Shown here piece by piece: positions 1 through 7,108 of a stretch of 11,990 nucleotides of DNA. Positions within the stretch are counted from its first letter, which is position 1; each line of letters starts with the position of its first letter. Both the position numbers and the translations under genes were made by a program. Under the pieces are notes generated by a model. That model was not told the DNA's origin, did not search any database, and saw nothing but the letters and a program-made list of their open reading frames with translations. This DNA is from Bacteroidales bacterium. Lineage in GTDB: Bacteria > Bacteroidota > Bacteroidia > Bacteroidales > UBA932. The DNA lies in assembly GCA_017548445.1 (NCBI GenBank), contig JAFYZZ010000043.1, forward strand, positions 1 to 11,990. Direction: 5' to 3'.

Positions 1-661
1 AATAGATGGTGTCGTAGATGTCCTTGATGTTGCGGATCACGTCCGATTCGAATCCGCGGCGGCGCAGGCCCACGATGTTGATGCCGCAGAAGCAGATGGG
101 ATTGCGCCCGCAGATGGAATACGGCGGGATGTCCTTGTTGACGGCCGTGCCGCCGCCCACCATCGCGTGCGTGCCGATGTGGGAGAACTGGTGCACCACC
201 GTGCTGCCGCCGATGATGGCCCAGTCGTCCACGTCGGTCTCGCCAGCGATGCCCACGTAGCTCACGAGGATGCAGTGGTTGCCCACCCGGCAGTCGTGCG
301 CGACGTGCACGTAGGACATAATGAGCGTATCGTCGCCGATCCGGGTCACCCCCTTGCCGCTGGCCTTGGTGCCGCGGTTGATGGTGGCGCATTCACGGAT
401 CGTCACCCGGTCGCCGATCTCCACGTACGTGACTTCGCCCCCGAACTTGAGGTCCTGCGGGATGGCGCCCACGACGGCGCCGGGAAAGACCTGGCAGTCA
501 CGGCCCATCCGCACGTAAGGAAAGATGGTGGCGTGCGGCAGGATCTTGCAGTTGTCGCCGATCTCGACGTTGGCGTCGATGTAGGCGTAAGGGCCGACCT
601 CGACGTTCTCGCCGAGTATGGCGTCGGGGCTCACGGTGGCCAGGGGATGGATGTTCGCCAT
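1..661 (-). CDS. lpxA: Acyl-ACP--UDP-N-acetylglucosamine O-acyltransferase LpxA (3' end cut by window)
   Basis: LpxA transfers a 3-hydroxyacyl chain from acyl carrier protein to UDP-GlcNAc, the first step of lipid A synthesis, in the cytoplasm. I translated it by hand from the ATG at 661-659; 220 residues are visible of about 255-262 usual, so only the C-terminal helical end is missing. Left-handed beta-helix hexapeptide repeats run from about residue 8. Family motifs are clear: VGAIPQDLKF (64-73), ECATINRGT (90-98) and AHDCRVGN (121-128). H122 matches the catalytic His125 of E. coli, and GLRRRGF (198-204) is also present. G170 aligns with the E. coli hydrocarbon-ruler Gly173, which in that enzyme permits a long acyl chain; long-chain selectivity here is inference. 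The start lies 2 bases after the lpxC stop, so the two are almost certainly co-transcribed and probably translationally coupled. Confidence 0.97.
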   Translation of the reverse strand, partial: MANIHPLATVSPDAILGENVEVGPYAYIDANVEIGDNCKILPHATIFPYVRMGRDCQVFPGAVVGAIPQDLKFGGEVTYVEIGDRVTIRECATINRGTKASGKGVTRIGDDTLIMSYVHVAHDCRVGNHCILVSYVGIAGETDVDDWAIIGGSTVVHQFSHIGTHAMVGGGTAVNKDIPPYSICGRNPICFCGINIVGLRRRGFESDVIRNIKDIYDTIY

Positions 662-663
662 AA

Positions 664-1563
664 TTACTTGATTTTGCTGAGGGCCAGACGGGACGCTTGG
701 CTGTTGATCGTGTGGCCGGGTTTATAGGCGGTGATCTTCGCTTTAGGGAAACCGCCCACGAGACGCATATCCCCGATCAGGTCCAGCAGCTTGTGCCGTC
801 CGCACTCGTTGGGGAAATGCAGCTTGATATTGCTGAGATAGCCCTGCGGCGTCACCGCCAGATGCGGCTGGCCGAAGAACCAGCACATATTTTCGATCTG
901 CTCCCTGGTGGCGGGATGCTCCACGATCACGATCGCGTTGTCCACGTCGCCGCCCTTCACCAGGCCGCGAGCGGCCAGGAACTCCAGCTCGTGGAAGAAG
1001 ACGAAGGTGCGGCAGGGCGCCACCTGGCCCACATAGTTCGCATTCTCGGACCAATGGGCCTTCTGTACGCCCAGCACGCGGGAGTTGAAGTCCACGGTGA
1101 CCTCGAACGACATAGAATCGGCGGGGGTGACGCGCACCCAGGAACCCGTCTGCTCGTCGCGCACCTCGAATTCTTCCGTGAACTCGATGTACTTGCGCTC
1201 GGCCTCCTGCTCCTGAAGGCCGTCCGGCGCGATGGCACGCACGTAGCGTTCCGCGCTGCCGTCCAGGATGGGCACTTCTTCGTTGTCGATTTCGATGCGG
1301 GCGTTGTCCACGCCCAGGCCCGTCAGGGCAGACAGCACGTGCTCGATGGTGATGACGGACACGTCGCCCTCGGAAATGGTGGTGCTGCGGTCCGTGCGGG
1401 TTATCTTGGAAGCGAGGGCGGGGATCTCCACGCCCAGGTCGGTCCGGATGAAACGGATGCCGTAACCCTCGGGCGCGGGCCCGACGGTCAGGTGTGCATA
1501 TTTGCCGGTGTGAAGGCCCCTGCCTTCGAAGGAATACCGGGATTTCAGGGTCTGTTGGTTCAT
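664..1563 (-). CDS. lpxC: UDP-3-O-acyl-N-acetylglucosamine deacetylase LpxC, unfused
   Basis: LpxC is the zinc deacetylase that removes the N-acetyl group from UDP-3-O-acyl-GlcNAc, the committed step of lipid A synthesis. The 299-residue product matches stand-alone LpxC in length (E. coli 305). Visible motifs are GLHTG (16-20), the E74-H75 pair in TIEHVLSALTGLG, the EVPILDGSA substrate loop (96-104), RHKLLDLIGD with zinc ligands H257 and D261, and the catalytic H284 in KPGHTIN. A segment at about 216-250 is longer than in E. coli. The protein stops 15 residues after H284. In most Bacteroidota this gene continues into a FabZ dehydratase domain; here a TAA ends it and lpxA begins 2 bases later. 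The start is ATG at 1563, 27 bases after lpxD, with a TATCTTTG promoter-like box just upstream. Confidence 0.97.
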   Translation of the reverse strand: MNQQTLKSRYSFEGRGLHTGKYAHLTVGPAPEGYGIRFIRTDLGVEIPALASKITRTDRSTTISEGDVSVITIEHVLSALTGLGVDNARIEIDNEEVPILDGSAERYVRAIAPDGLQEQEAERKYIEFTEEFEVRDEQTGSWVRVTPADSMSFEVTVDFNSRVLGVQKAHWSENANYVGQVAPCRTFVFFHELEFLAARGLVKGGDVDNAIVIVEHPATREQIENMCWFFGQPHLAVTPQGYLSNIKLHFPNECGRHKLLDLIGDMRLVGGFPKAKITAYKPGHTINSQASRLALSKIK

Positions 1564-1571
1564 TCGGGCGG

Positions 1572-1579
1572 CAAAGATA
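1572..1579 (-). promoter_or_regulatory. Possible -7 promoter box ahead of lpxC
   Basis: On the minus strand the 27-base gap between lpxD and lpxC contains TATCTTTG, matching the Bacteroidota -7 consensus TAnnTTTG exactly. It ends 8 bases before the lpxC ATG, so a transcript started here would be nearly leaderless. I see no good -33 TTG at the expected distance, which would fall inside the end of lpxD. This may be an internal promoter for lpxC-lpxA or chance in a short AT-rich gap. Confidence 0.4.
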
Positions 1580-1590
1580 AGAATAATATT

Positions 1591-2580
1591 TTAATCTTCA
1601 GCCGCTTGCTTGAACTTGGCGTAGGCCTTCAGGTAGGTCCTGTGGAGGATGGCCGGCATACCCCAATATGTCTCCCCGCTCTTGCGGACGTTGCCGATCA
1701 GGCCGCTCTTGGCGCCGATGGTCGTATGGTCCGCCACCTTGATGTGCCCCACGATACCCACCTGGCCGGCGAAGATGCAGCCCTCGCCGATGACCGTCGA
1801 TCCGGCGATGCCCGTCTGGGCCGCCATCACGGTATTCTTCCCCACCACGACATTGTGGGCAATCTGGCAGAGGTTGTCGATGCGCACGCCGTCCGCGATG
1901 ATGGTGGATTCCATCGGGGCGCGGTCCACGGTGGTGTTGGAGCCAATCTCGACATCATTGCCGATGATGACGTTGCCCACGTGTTCGATCTTGCGCCAGG
2001 TGCCGTCCGGCTGCGGGGCGTTGCCGAAGCCGTCGTCGCCGATGATGCAGCCGGCGTGCAGGATCACGCGGTCCCCGATGACCATCCCCGGGAAGATGTG
2101 CACCCCGGGATAGATGATGCAATGCGAACCGATCTTCGTACCGGCGCCGATGGTGACGTTGTCGTGGATGACGGTGCAGTCTCCGATGCGGCAGTCCTTG
2201 CCGATGGTGACGAAATCGCCCACGTTCACGCGCTTGCCGAGTTTCGCGCTGCAGGCGATGCGGGAACGGAGCGAGCGGCGACGGCGGTATTTCTTCTTCT
2301 GCTCCGACATATACTTGAGCAGGTCCGCCAGGGCGCTGTATGCGTTCTCCACCCGCACCAGGGTGGGCGCGACCGGCTGTTTGGGCACGAAATCATCGTT
2401 AACCAGCAGGACCGAGGCCCTGCTGGTATAGACGTACTGTTCGTATTTCGGATTGGCGAAGAAGCAGAGCTGGCCGGGTTTCCCGTGCTCGATCTTCGCG
2501 AATGTGGTCACCTTGGTTTCCGGGTCGCCTTCCACGGTACCGTGAAGGACCTCGGCCAATTGTCTTGCTGTCAGTTCCAT
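1591..2580 (-). CDS. lpxD: UDP-3-O-acylglucosamine N-acyltransferase LpxD
   Basis: LpxD adds the second 3-hydroxyacyl chain, to the 2-amino group of UDP-3-O-acyl-glucosamine, after LpxC has removed the acetate. The 329-residue product is slightly shorter than E. coli LpxD (341). An N-terminal uridine-binding domain (about 1-95) contains the typical FFANPKY motif (40-46). A left-handed beta-helix of hexapeptide repeats follows (about 110-290), with HAGCIIGDDGFG (175-186) and QIAHNVVVG (239-247). H242 corresponds to catalytic His239 of E. coli. The C-terminus is helical (KAYAKFKQ). I start at ATG 2580; a TTG one codon upstream is less likely. A basic run, KKKYRRRRSLRSR (95-107), links the two domains. 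The gene begins 10 bases after the upstream barrel gene, so read-through from it is likely. Confidence 0.96.
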   Translation of the reverse strand: MELTARQLAEVLHGTVEGDPETKVTTFAKIEHGKPGQLCFFANPKYEQYVYTSRASVLLVNDDFVPKQPVAPTLVRVENAYSALADLLKYMSEQKKKYRRRRSLRSRIACSAKLGKRVNVGDFVTIGKDCRIGDCTVIHDNVTIGAGTKIGSHCIIYPGVHIFPGMVIGDRVILHAGCIIGDDGFGNAPQPDGTWRKIEHVGNVIIGNDVEIGSNTTVDRAPMESTIIADGVRIDNLCQIAHNVVVGKNTVMAAQTGIAGSTVIGEGCIFAGQVGIVGHIKVADHTTIGAKSGLIGNVRKSGETYWGMPAILHRTYLKAYAKFKQAAED

Positions 2581-2590
2581 CAAACAGGTT

Positions 2591-4300
2591 TTAGAAACGC
2601 CAGCCCAGCGTCAGGGATGCGTTCCAGAGTTTCCGTTCGTTCAGCATTCGCGGCGCCTGCACGGACAGGAGGTTGCCGTTCCTGTCATAGCTGTCGTAGT
2701 CGTAGTACGGGGCGAAGGTCGTCGTGGGATACTTCGTCAGGCGCACGGCGGCGTCCATAAAGAAGGAACCCGGCGAGGAGTAGCCGAAACCGGCGGAAAC
2801 GGACGTCGTCCGGTCTCCGTAGTAGTGCGGGGTGACGAGGTTCTTGACGCGGTTGAAATAGGTGTAGAAGTCGGCGTTGAAGTCGTCGGCAGTAATGGTG
2901 CGGCCGTCGCTGTCGGTCCACCAGCGCTCCGGCGAGGTGGCGACGCTGTAGCCCGCGCGCAGCGCGACCTCCGGGGTCAGTTTCCACTCGGCGCCCACGC
3001 GGACATTGTGCGCAATGCCGGAGAAATACTTGTTGGTCCAGTTCTGGGCCGCGAAGTCGTCGTTGGTCATCCGGTCGCGGTGCACCTGGCTGAAGCGCAT
3101 TACGCTGTAGTCGGCCAGTTCATAGTCCACGCTCACCAGGCCCTTCTTGCCGAAGGCGTAAGCGGCGCCGAAGGAGGCGCGGTAAGGCGAACGCAGGTTA
3201 TAGGAGTACTCTCCGAGCGGAGAAGTCTCGTCGTCGTCATAGTAAGGATCGTCGTAGGCCGTGGAGGCGTAGTACGACCAGTTCTCGGAAATGGTGTAGG
3301 CCGTGGGCGTCTGGAAGGAAGCGCCGAGGCGGAAGGGACCCTGGCGGAAGATGACGCCCACCTTGGCGTAGACGCCACTGATGTCCGCATCATAGAGGTA
3401 GTTGTACGCACCGCGCTGGAAATACGTGGTATAGAGCTGGTTGCCGTCCTCGTACACCAGCGGGAACTGGCCGGGATCGGCCGCAGCCTCGTAGAAGGTC
3501 TCGGAATAGCGGTAGCGGGCCATCGGCATACCGACGTTGAAGCCCACGTACAGCTGGTCGGAGATATTCAGGCCGAGGTTCATTATGAGGTCGTTCTTGC
3601 TGCCGCGCTTGACCAGCGAGGAGGTCTGCGACAGGACGCCGGGGACATAGTGGTAGTCGCCGTTGTCGGAGATGCTCTCCGTCACGCCGGCATAGACGCC
3701 GTCCCAGCCGTAAGGGCCGTACATACCGCCCTGATAGGCCGTGAGGATGTCCCAGGGAACGTCGCTGTTGTTGAAGGAGCTGTATCCGGCGAGCACGCTT
3801 TCCGCATAGCCGTAAGCGGCGTTCGCGAACTCCGCGATCTTGGAGGTCTGGCTGTTCTGGCCATAGCCCTCGGCCGCGAAATTGAAGTTGTTCGTCTGGT
3901 TGGAGAGAATGCCGAAGGTCACCGCCTTCACGCCGTGACGGCGCCCGGTGCGGTAGTTCATCGTGAAGCCGACGTTCGGCAGGTTCATCTTGGTGTTGTT
4001 CAGCACGTTCGGGAAGCTGTAGGACTTCTCTCCCTCGGGCGAGTAGGAAGACGTGACCGACGAAATGGTCAGACCAGGGGTGATGGTGAACTGACCGTAA
4101 CCCGCCACCGCGGAACCGGCGGGGTTGATGCCGATGGAGCCGAGATCGCCGCCCACGGCGGTCATCGCATTGCCCATCGCCATACTGCGGGCGGTGCCGT
4201 AATAGTTGTTCTGGCTGTACGCGATCGCGTCGTACATCGTCTGGGCTCCCGCTCCGATGGCGGCGCATAGGAGCACCGTTGCTGCAAATATCTTTTTCAT
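2591..4300 (-). CDS. FadL/OmpP1/TodX-family outer-membrane transport protein
   Basis: This is a predicted outer-membrane beta-barrel of the family that lets hydrophobic molecules such as fatty acids cross the outer membrane. It has 569 residues. A Sec signal peptide occupies about 1-19 (MKKIFAATVLLCAAIGAGA). The mature N-terminus holds the family's hatch region: YYGTARSMAMGNAMTAVGGD (33-52), then INPAGSA with NPAG at 59-62, the conserved plug motif of FadL-like proteins. The rest alternates polar and hydrophobic or aromatic residues, as barrel strands do, and the protein ends LTLGWRF with the C-terminal Phe common in outer-membrane proteins. Database entries for such Bacteroidota proteins are sometimes labelled hemin receptor; nothing here shows heme binding. 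Substrate unknown. The start is ATG 4300 after an A-rich leader with no Shine-Dalgarno. The gene sits directly upstream of lpxD, a fitting outer-membrane context. Confidence 0.9.
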   Translation of the reverse strand: MKKIFAATVLLCAAIGAGAQTMYDAIAYSQNNYYGTARSMAMGNAMTAVGGDLGSIGINPAGSAVAGYGQFTITPGLTISSVTSSYSPEGEKSYSFPNVLNNTKMNLPNVGFTMNYRTGRRHGVKAVTFGILSNQTNNFNFAAEGYGQNSQTSKIAEFANAAYGYAESVLAGYSSFNNSDVPWDILTAYQGGMYGPYGWDGVYAGVTESISDNGDYHYVPGVLSQTSSLVKRGSKNDLIMNLGLNISDQLYVGFNVGMPMARYRYSETFYEAAADPGQFPLVYEDGNQLYTTYFQRGAYNYLYDADISGVYAKVGVIFRQGPFRLGASFQTPTAYTISENWSYYASTAYDDPYYDDDETSPLGEYSYNLRSPYRASFGAAYAFGKKGLVSVDYELADYSVMRFSQVHRDRMTNDDFAAQNWTNKYFSGIAHNVRVGAEWKLTPEVALRAGYSVATSPERWWTDSDGRTITADDFNADFYTYFNRVKNLVTPHYYGDRTTSVSAGFGYSSPGSFFMDAAVRLTKYPTTTFAPYYDYDSYDRNGNLLSVQAPRMLNERKLWNASLTLGWRF

Positions 4301-4338
4301 CGTTTTATTCTTTATTTGGTTGCTGTCAGGTTATATAT

Positions 4339-4406
4339 GGACCCGGATCAAGTCCGGGATGATGGCCGGAACAGGTCCGGGATGATGGCCGGGTCGGACC
4401 CGGGTC
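4339..4406. repeat. REP-like cluster of GC-rich palindromes
   Basis: The 111-base gap between the lipoprotein and barrel genes holds three short inverted repeats in a row. They are CCCGGA-TCAAG-TCCGGG (4342-4358), CCGGA-ACAGG-TCCGG (4366-4380) and the perfect palindrome GACCCGGGTC (4397-4406). An 18-base direct repeat, GTCCGGGATGATGGCCGG, occurs at 4352 and 4375 (period 23). The core resembles extragenic palindromes found in many genomes. It lies 6 bases past the lipoprotein stop, so in RNA it could form hairpins that attenuate or terminate transcription before the barrel gene or stabilise the upstream message. No U-tract follows, so it is not a textbook intrinsic terminator. Confidence 0.7.
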
Positions 4407-4411
4407 AAAGA

Positions 4412-5476
4412 CTATCTGCGTCCACCACCGCCACCGTGGCCGCCGCTGTTGCCGCCACCGCTGCTGTGCGAGGAGGATCCGCCTCCGCTGTAGCCGCCAC
4501 CGCCACCACCGCCGCTAAAGCCACCGCCGCTGCGGGACGAGCTGGAGGAAGAGGACGATCCGCTGCTATAGTTTCCGCCGCTCCGGGAAGAGCTGGAAGA
4601 AGAAGACGAGGAGGAAGAGCTGCTGCTCCGGGTAGCGCTGCTGCGGCTGGAGGAAGAGGATCCGCTGCCGTAACTGCGGTTCGGGTTGTAGCCCTGCTCG
4701 CGGCTGCGCGTCGTCGAGGAAGAACCCGTGCCGGAGTTCACGCCCGACTGGGAACGGCGAGCGGTGCCGTTGCTGCCGATGACCGTGCTGCCGGCCGAAC
4801 CGGCCGTGCCGCGGGTGCGGTAGTTGTATCCGCTGCCGGGACGCGTCTCGCGGTTGCCGCCGTTCTGCACGTAGGAACGCGGGACGTACACGCTGTTGCC
4901 GCGCCGGCCGTTTCCGGGACCGCCGATGCCGCCGTAGTGGTACGGATTGTCGTACCAGCCGTAGCGGTGGCCGTACCAGCCGTACCCGCCGTAGCCGTAA
5001 TACCAGGGATCATACATTCCGTAGTACCAGGGGTCGTACATACCGTAATAGTACGGACCGTAATACCACGGATCGTACATCCCGTAATAGAACGGATCGT
5101 AGAAGAAAGGATCATAGAACCAGGGATCGTACCAGCCGCCGAAACGCCAGCGGTTCCAGTAGTAGGAACTGAATCCGATGCCGCCCCAGAGGAAAGGCGA
5201 GTACGAATAACGGTAAGGATAGTTCCACCCCCAGCCCCAGGGGTCGTCCAGGACGACCACCAAGGTGTCGCGTTTACCTTTCTGTTTGAGTGCGATATTT
5301 TCGGCCGCTATGGCCTCGATTTCTTCTTGGGTATAGAGGCGGACGGCTTCAGGTTCGTCCACTCCGGGCCTGGCATAGATCCCGTCCTCGAACCGCTGCT
5401 GTGAATACTGAGCAGTGGTGCCACAGGATGCCAGAACCAGAAGTAAAGGCAGGAAAAGTGTCGTGCTCCGTTTCAT
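4412..5476 (-). CDS. Low-complexity Tyr/Trp/Gly- and Ser/Gly-rich lipoprotein, function unknown
   Basis: I do not recognise a family. The 354-residue product starts with a lipoprotein signal peptide (MKRSTTLFLPLLLVLASC) with lipobox LASC and the lipidated Cys at 18. A normal-looking stretch (19-76) follows, including an acidic helix (QEEIEAIAAEN) and KRDTLVVVLDDP. Residues about 79-190 are dominated by Tyr, Trp, Phe, Gly, Pro and Asp, with tandem MYDPWYYG units. A linker rich in Gly, Asn, Arg and Thr leads to a Ser/Gly-rich tail (about 245-354) with a run of 14 Ser, ending GGGGGRR. No acidic export signal follows the Cys, so surface exposure is not predicted from that motif. ATG 5476 is chosen over an upstream TTG at 5494 because it starts the signal peptide and has AGGAG upstream. 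It may be co-transcribed with the barrel gene. Confidence 0.85.
   Translation of the reverse strand: MKRSTTLFLPLLLVLASCGTTAQYSQQRFEDGIYARPGVDEPEAVRLYTQEEIEAIAAENIALKQKGKRDTLVVVLDDPWGWGWNYPYRYSYSPFLWGGIGFSSYYWNRWRFGGWYDPWFYDPFFYDPFYYGMYDPWYYGPYYYGMYDPWYYGMYDPWYYGYGGYGWYGHRYGWYDNPYHYGGIGGPGNGRRGNSVYVPRSYVQNGGNRETRPGSGYNYRTRGTAGSAGSTVIGSNGTARRSQSGVNSGTGSSSTTRSREQGYNPNRSYGSGSSSSSRSSATRSSSSSSSSSSSSSSRSGGNYSSGSSSSSSSSRSGGGFSGGGGGGGYSGGGSSSHSSGGGNSGGHGGGGGRR
4586..4627 (-). repeat. Run of 14 consecutive serine codons
   Basis: Within the lipoprotein tail this stretch encodes 14 serines using several synonymous codons (AGC, TCT, TCC, TCG). The mixed codons argue against recent slippage of one triplet and for selection on the protein sequence. 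Confidence 0.9.
4995..5105 (-). repeat. In-frame 24-base tandem repeats encoding MYDPWYYG-type units
   Basis: Four imperfect 24-base units begin at 4995, 5019, 5058 and 5082, with a 15-base partial unit at 5043. Each plus-strand unit starts CCGTA(A/G)TA. In the lipoprotein frame they encode eight-residue aromatic units such as MYDPWYYG, and more diverged YDPF-type units continue to about 5145. Unit length is a multiple of three, so gain or loss of units would keep the reading frame. Confidence 0.85.
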
Positions 5477-5484
5477 AATTACGT

Positions 5485-5490
5485 CTCCTA
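5485..5490 (-). promoter_or_regulatory. Shine-Dalgarno-like site of the lipoprotein gene
   Basis: On the minus strand, TAGGAGACGTAATT precedes the ATG at 5476, placing AGGAG about 8-9 bases upstream. Most other genes here have A/T-rich leaders without such a site, as is usual in Bacteroidota, so this one stands out. It supports ATG 5476 over the upstream in-frame TTG. Confidence 0.6.
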
Positions 5491-5504
5491 TCAATAAAAT
5501 GTTT

Positions 5505-5512
5505 TATCTTTG
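5505..5512 (+). promoter_or_regulatory. -7 promoter box for proS
   Basis: TATCTTTG followed by CGG matches the Bacteroidota -7 element TAnnTTTG. Transcription would begin near 5517, giving a leader of roughly 95 bases before the proS ATG. A clear -33 TTG at the usual 19-21 base spacing is not visible. The leader contains two adjacent small palindromes, ATGCC-TAAA-GGCAT (5527-5540) and ATACGCGTAT (5541-5550), then an A-rich tract just before the start codon. Confidence 0.6.
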
Positions 5513-5610
5513 CGGTTACAAGTATGATGCCTAAAGGCATATACGCGTATTTATATCGCTTTTATATTAGATGCAAATTTCGAAAAAAAACGCAGAATTT
5601 CAACAAGAAT

Positions 5611-7089
5611 ATGGCAAAAGAGGTAACCAAACGGTCCGAGAATTACTCGCAATGGTATAATGATCTGGCACTTAAGGCCGACCTGGCCGAGCAGTCCGCC
5701 GTACGCGGCTGTATGGTCATCAAACCCTACGGCTATGCCATCTGGGAGACGATGCAGGCCACGCTGGACGCGATGTTCAAGCGCACCGGCGTGCAGAACG
5801 CCTACTTCCCGCTGTTCATCCCCAAGTCCTTCTTCAGCCGCGAGGCCGAGCACGTGGCGGGATTCGCCAAGGAATGCGCCGTGGTCACGCACCACCGCCT
5901 GATGAACGATCCCGACGGCAAAGGCGTCGTGGTGGACCCGGAAGCGAAGCTCGAGGAAGAGCTGATCGTCCGTCCCACCTCCGAAACCATCATCTGGAGC
6001 ACCTACAAGAACTGGATCACCTCCTGGCGCGACCTCCCTATCCTCTGCAACCAGTGGTGCAACGTGGTGCGCTGGGAGATGCGCACCCGCCTGTTCCTCC
6101 GCACCGCGGAGTTCCTCTGGCAGGAAGGCCACACGGCCCACGCCACCGCGCAGGAGGCCGAAACCAAGGCGCACGAGATGGTGCAGGTTTATGCCAAGTT
6201 CGCCCGCGAGGTGATGGCCCTGCCGGTCATCGTGGGGCACAAGAGTCCGAACGAGCGCTTCGCCGGCGCGCTGGACACCCTCACCATCGAGGCGATGATG
6301 CAGGACGGAAAGGCCCTGCAGGCCGGCACGTCCCACTTCCTGGGCCAGAACTTCGCCAAGTCCTTCGACGTGCAGTTCACCAACAAGGAAGGGAAGCAGG
6401 AATATGTCTGGGCCACGTCCTGGGGCGTCAGCACCCGCCTGATGGGCGCGCTGATCATGGCGCACGGCGACGACAACGGCCTGGTCCTGCCTCCGAAGCT
6501 CGCCCCCATCCAGGTCGTGATGGTCCCCATCTACAAGAGCGACGAAGAGCGCGCCGCCGTCCTGGGCAAGATGGACGAACTGAAGAAGTCGCTGGAGGCC
6601 CTCGGGCACAGCGTGAAGATAGACGACCGCGACACCCTCCGCCCGGGCTTCAAGTTCGCCGAGTGGGAGCTCAAGGGCGTGCCCGTGCGGCTGGCGATGG
6701 GCGCCCGCGACCTCGCCGCCGGCACGGTGGAGGTGGCCCGCCGCGACACGCTCACCAAGGAGACGATGCCGCTGGAAGGCATCGCGGAACACATTGCCGG
6801 CCTGCTGGACGACATCCAGCAGAACATCTACGACAAGGCGCTCGCCTTCCGCGACGCCAACGTCGAGAAGTGCGACGACTGGGAGGAGTTCAAGACGAAG
6901 ATCCAGACGGGCAAGTTCCTGCTGTGCCACTGGGACGGAACCGTGGAGACGGAGCAGGCCATCAAGGACGCCACCAAGGCCACCATCCGCTGCATCCCGA
7001 TGGACAGCTACGTGTGCGAAGAGGAAGGGAAGGACATCTTCTCCGGCAAGCCTTCGAAGCGTCGCGTCGTATTCGCCATAGCATATTGA
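5611..7089 (+). CDS. proS: Prolyl-tRNA synthetase, archaeal/eukaryotic-like type
   Basis: ProS attaches proline to tRNA-Pro in the cytoplasm using ATP. The 492-residue product has the class II synthetase motifs: motif 1 near [10 protein letters not shown], motif 2 around RPTSETIIW and [20 protein letters not shown], and motif 3 in [20 protein letters not shown]. An anticodon-binding domain starts near [11 protein letters not shown], and a C-terminal domain ends in a terminal Tyr (FAIAY), as in this subtype. It lacks the YbaK-like editing insertion of the long bacterial type. In the C-terminal domain most Cys positions that bind zinc in archaeal relatives are replaced ([19 protein letters not shown]). 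I start at ATG 5611 ([16 protein letters not shown]), which matches the usual N-terminus. An in-frame ATG at 5524 would add a basic, unconserved extension over the leader. A DUF3078 gene follows after 19 bases. Confidence 0.96.
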   Translation: MAKEVTKRSENYSQWYNDLALKADLAEQSAVRGCMVIKPYGYAIWETMQATLDAMFKRTGVQNAYFPLFIPKSFFSREAEHVAGFAKECAVVTHHRLMNDPDGKGVVVDPEAKLEEELIVRPTSETIIWSTYKNWITSWRDLPILCNQWCNVVRWEMRTRLFLRTAEFLWQEGHTAHATAQEAETKAHEMVQVYAKFAREVMALPVIVGHKSPNERFAGALDTLTIEAMMQDGKALQAGTSHFLGQNFAKSFDVQFTNKEGKQEYVWATSWGVSTRLMGALIMAHGDDNGLVLPPKLAPIQVVMVPIYKSDEERAAVLGKMDELKKSLEALGHSVKIDDRDTLRPGFKFAEWELKGVPVRLAMGARDLAAGTVEVARRDTLTKETMPLEGIAEHIAGLLDDIQQNIYDKALAFRDANVEKCDDWEEFKTKIQTGKFLLCHWDGTVETEQAIKDATKATIRCIPMDSYVCEEEGKDIFSGKPSKRRVVFAIAY

Positions 7090-7108
7090 CAGCAAGCAAG
7101 ATACCGAT

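Noticed and set aside
697..2760. Plus-strand open frame of 687 codons opposite lpxC and lpxD
   Set aside because: It is antisense to two genes with full catalytic motifs. It is rich in His, Asp, Val and Ala, as expected from reading GC-rich codons backwards, and has no recognisable domain.
2825..4270. Plus-strand open frame opposite the FadL-family gene
   Set aside because: It has a His/Val/Gly/Arg-rich shadow composition. The minus-strand frame has a signal peptide, NPAG motif and barrel pattern.
4995..5105. Possible CRISPR-like repeat array
   Set aside because: The units are adjacent 24-base in-frame codon repeats with no spacers, inside a lipoprotein gene.
4316..5404. Plus-strand Ala/Arg/Val-rich open frame opposite the lipoprotein
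   Set aside because: Its low complexity is the complement of the Ser/Gly and Tyr/Trp repeats. The minus strand has a lipobox and a ribosome-binding site.
5524..5610. N-terminal extension of proS from an upstream ATG
   Set aside because: It adds 29 basic and aromatic residues not typical of the family, encoded by AT-rich leader sequence with palindromes. ATG 5611 gives the expected N-terminus.
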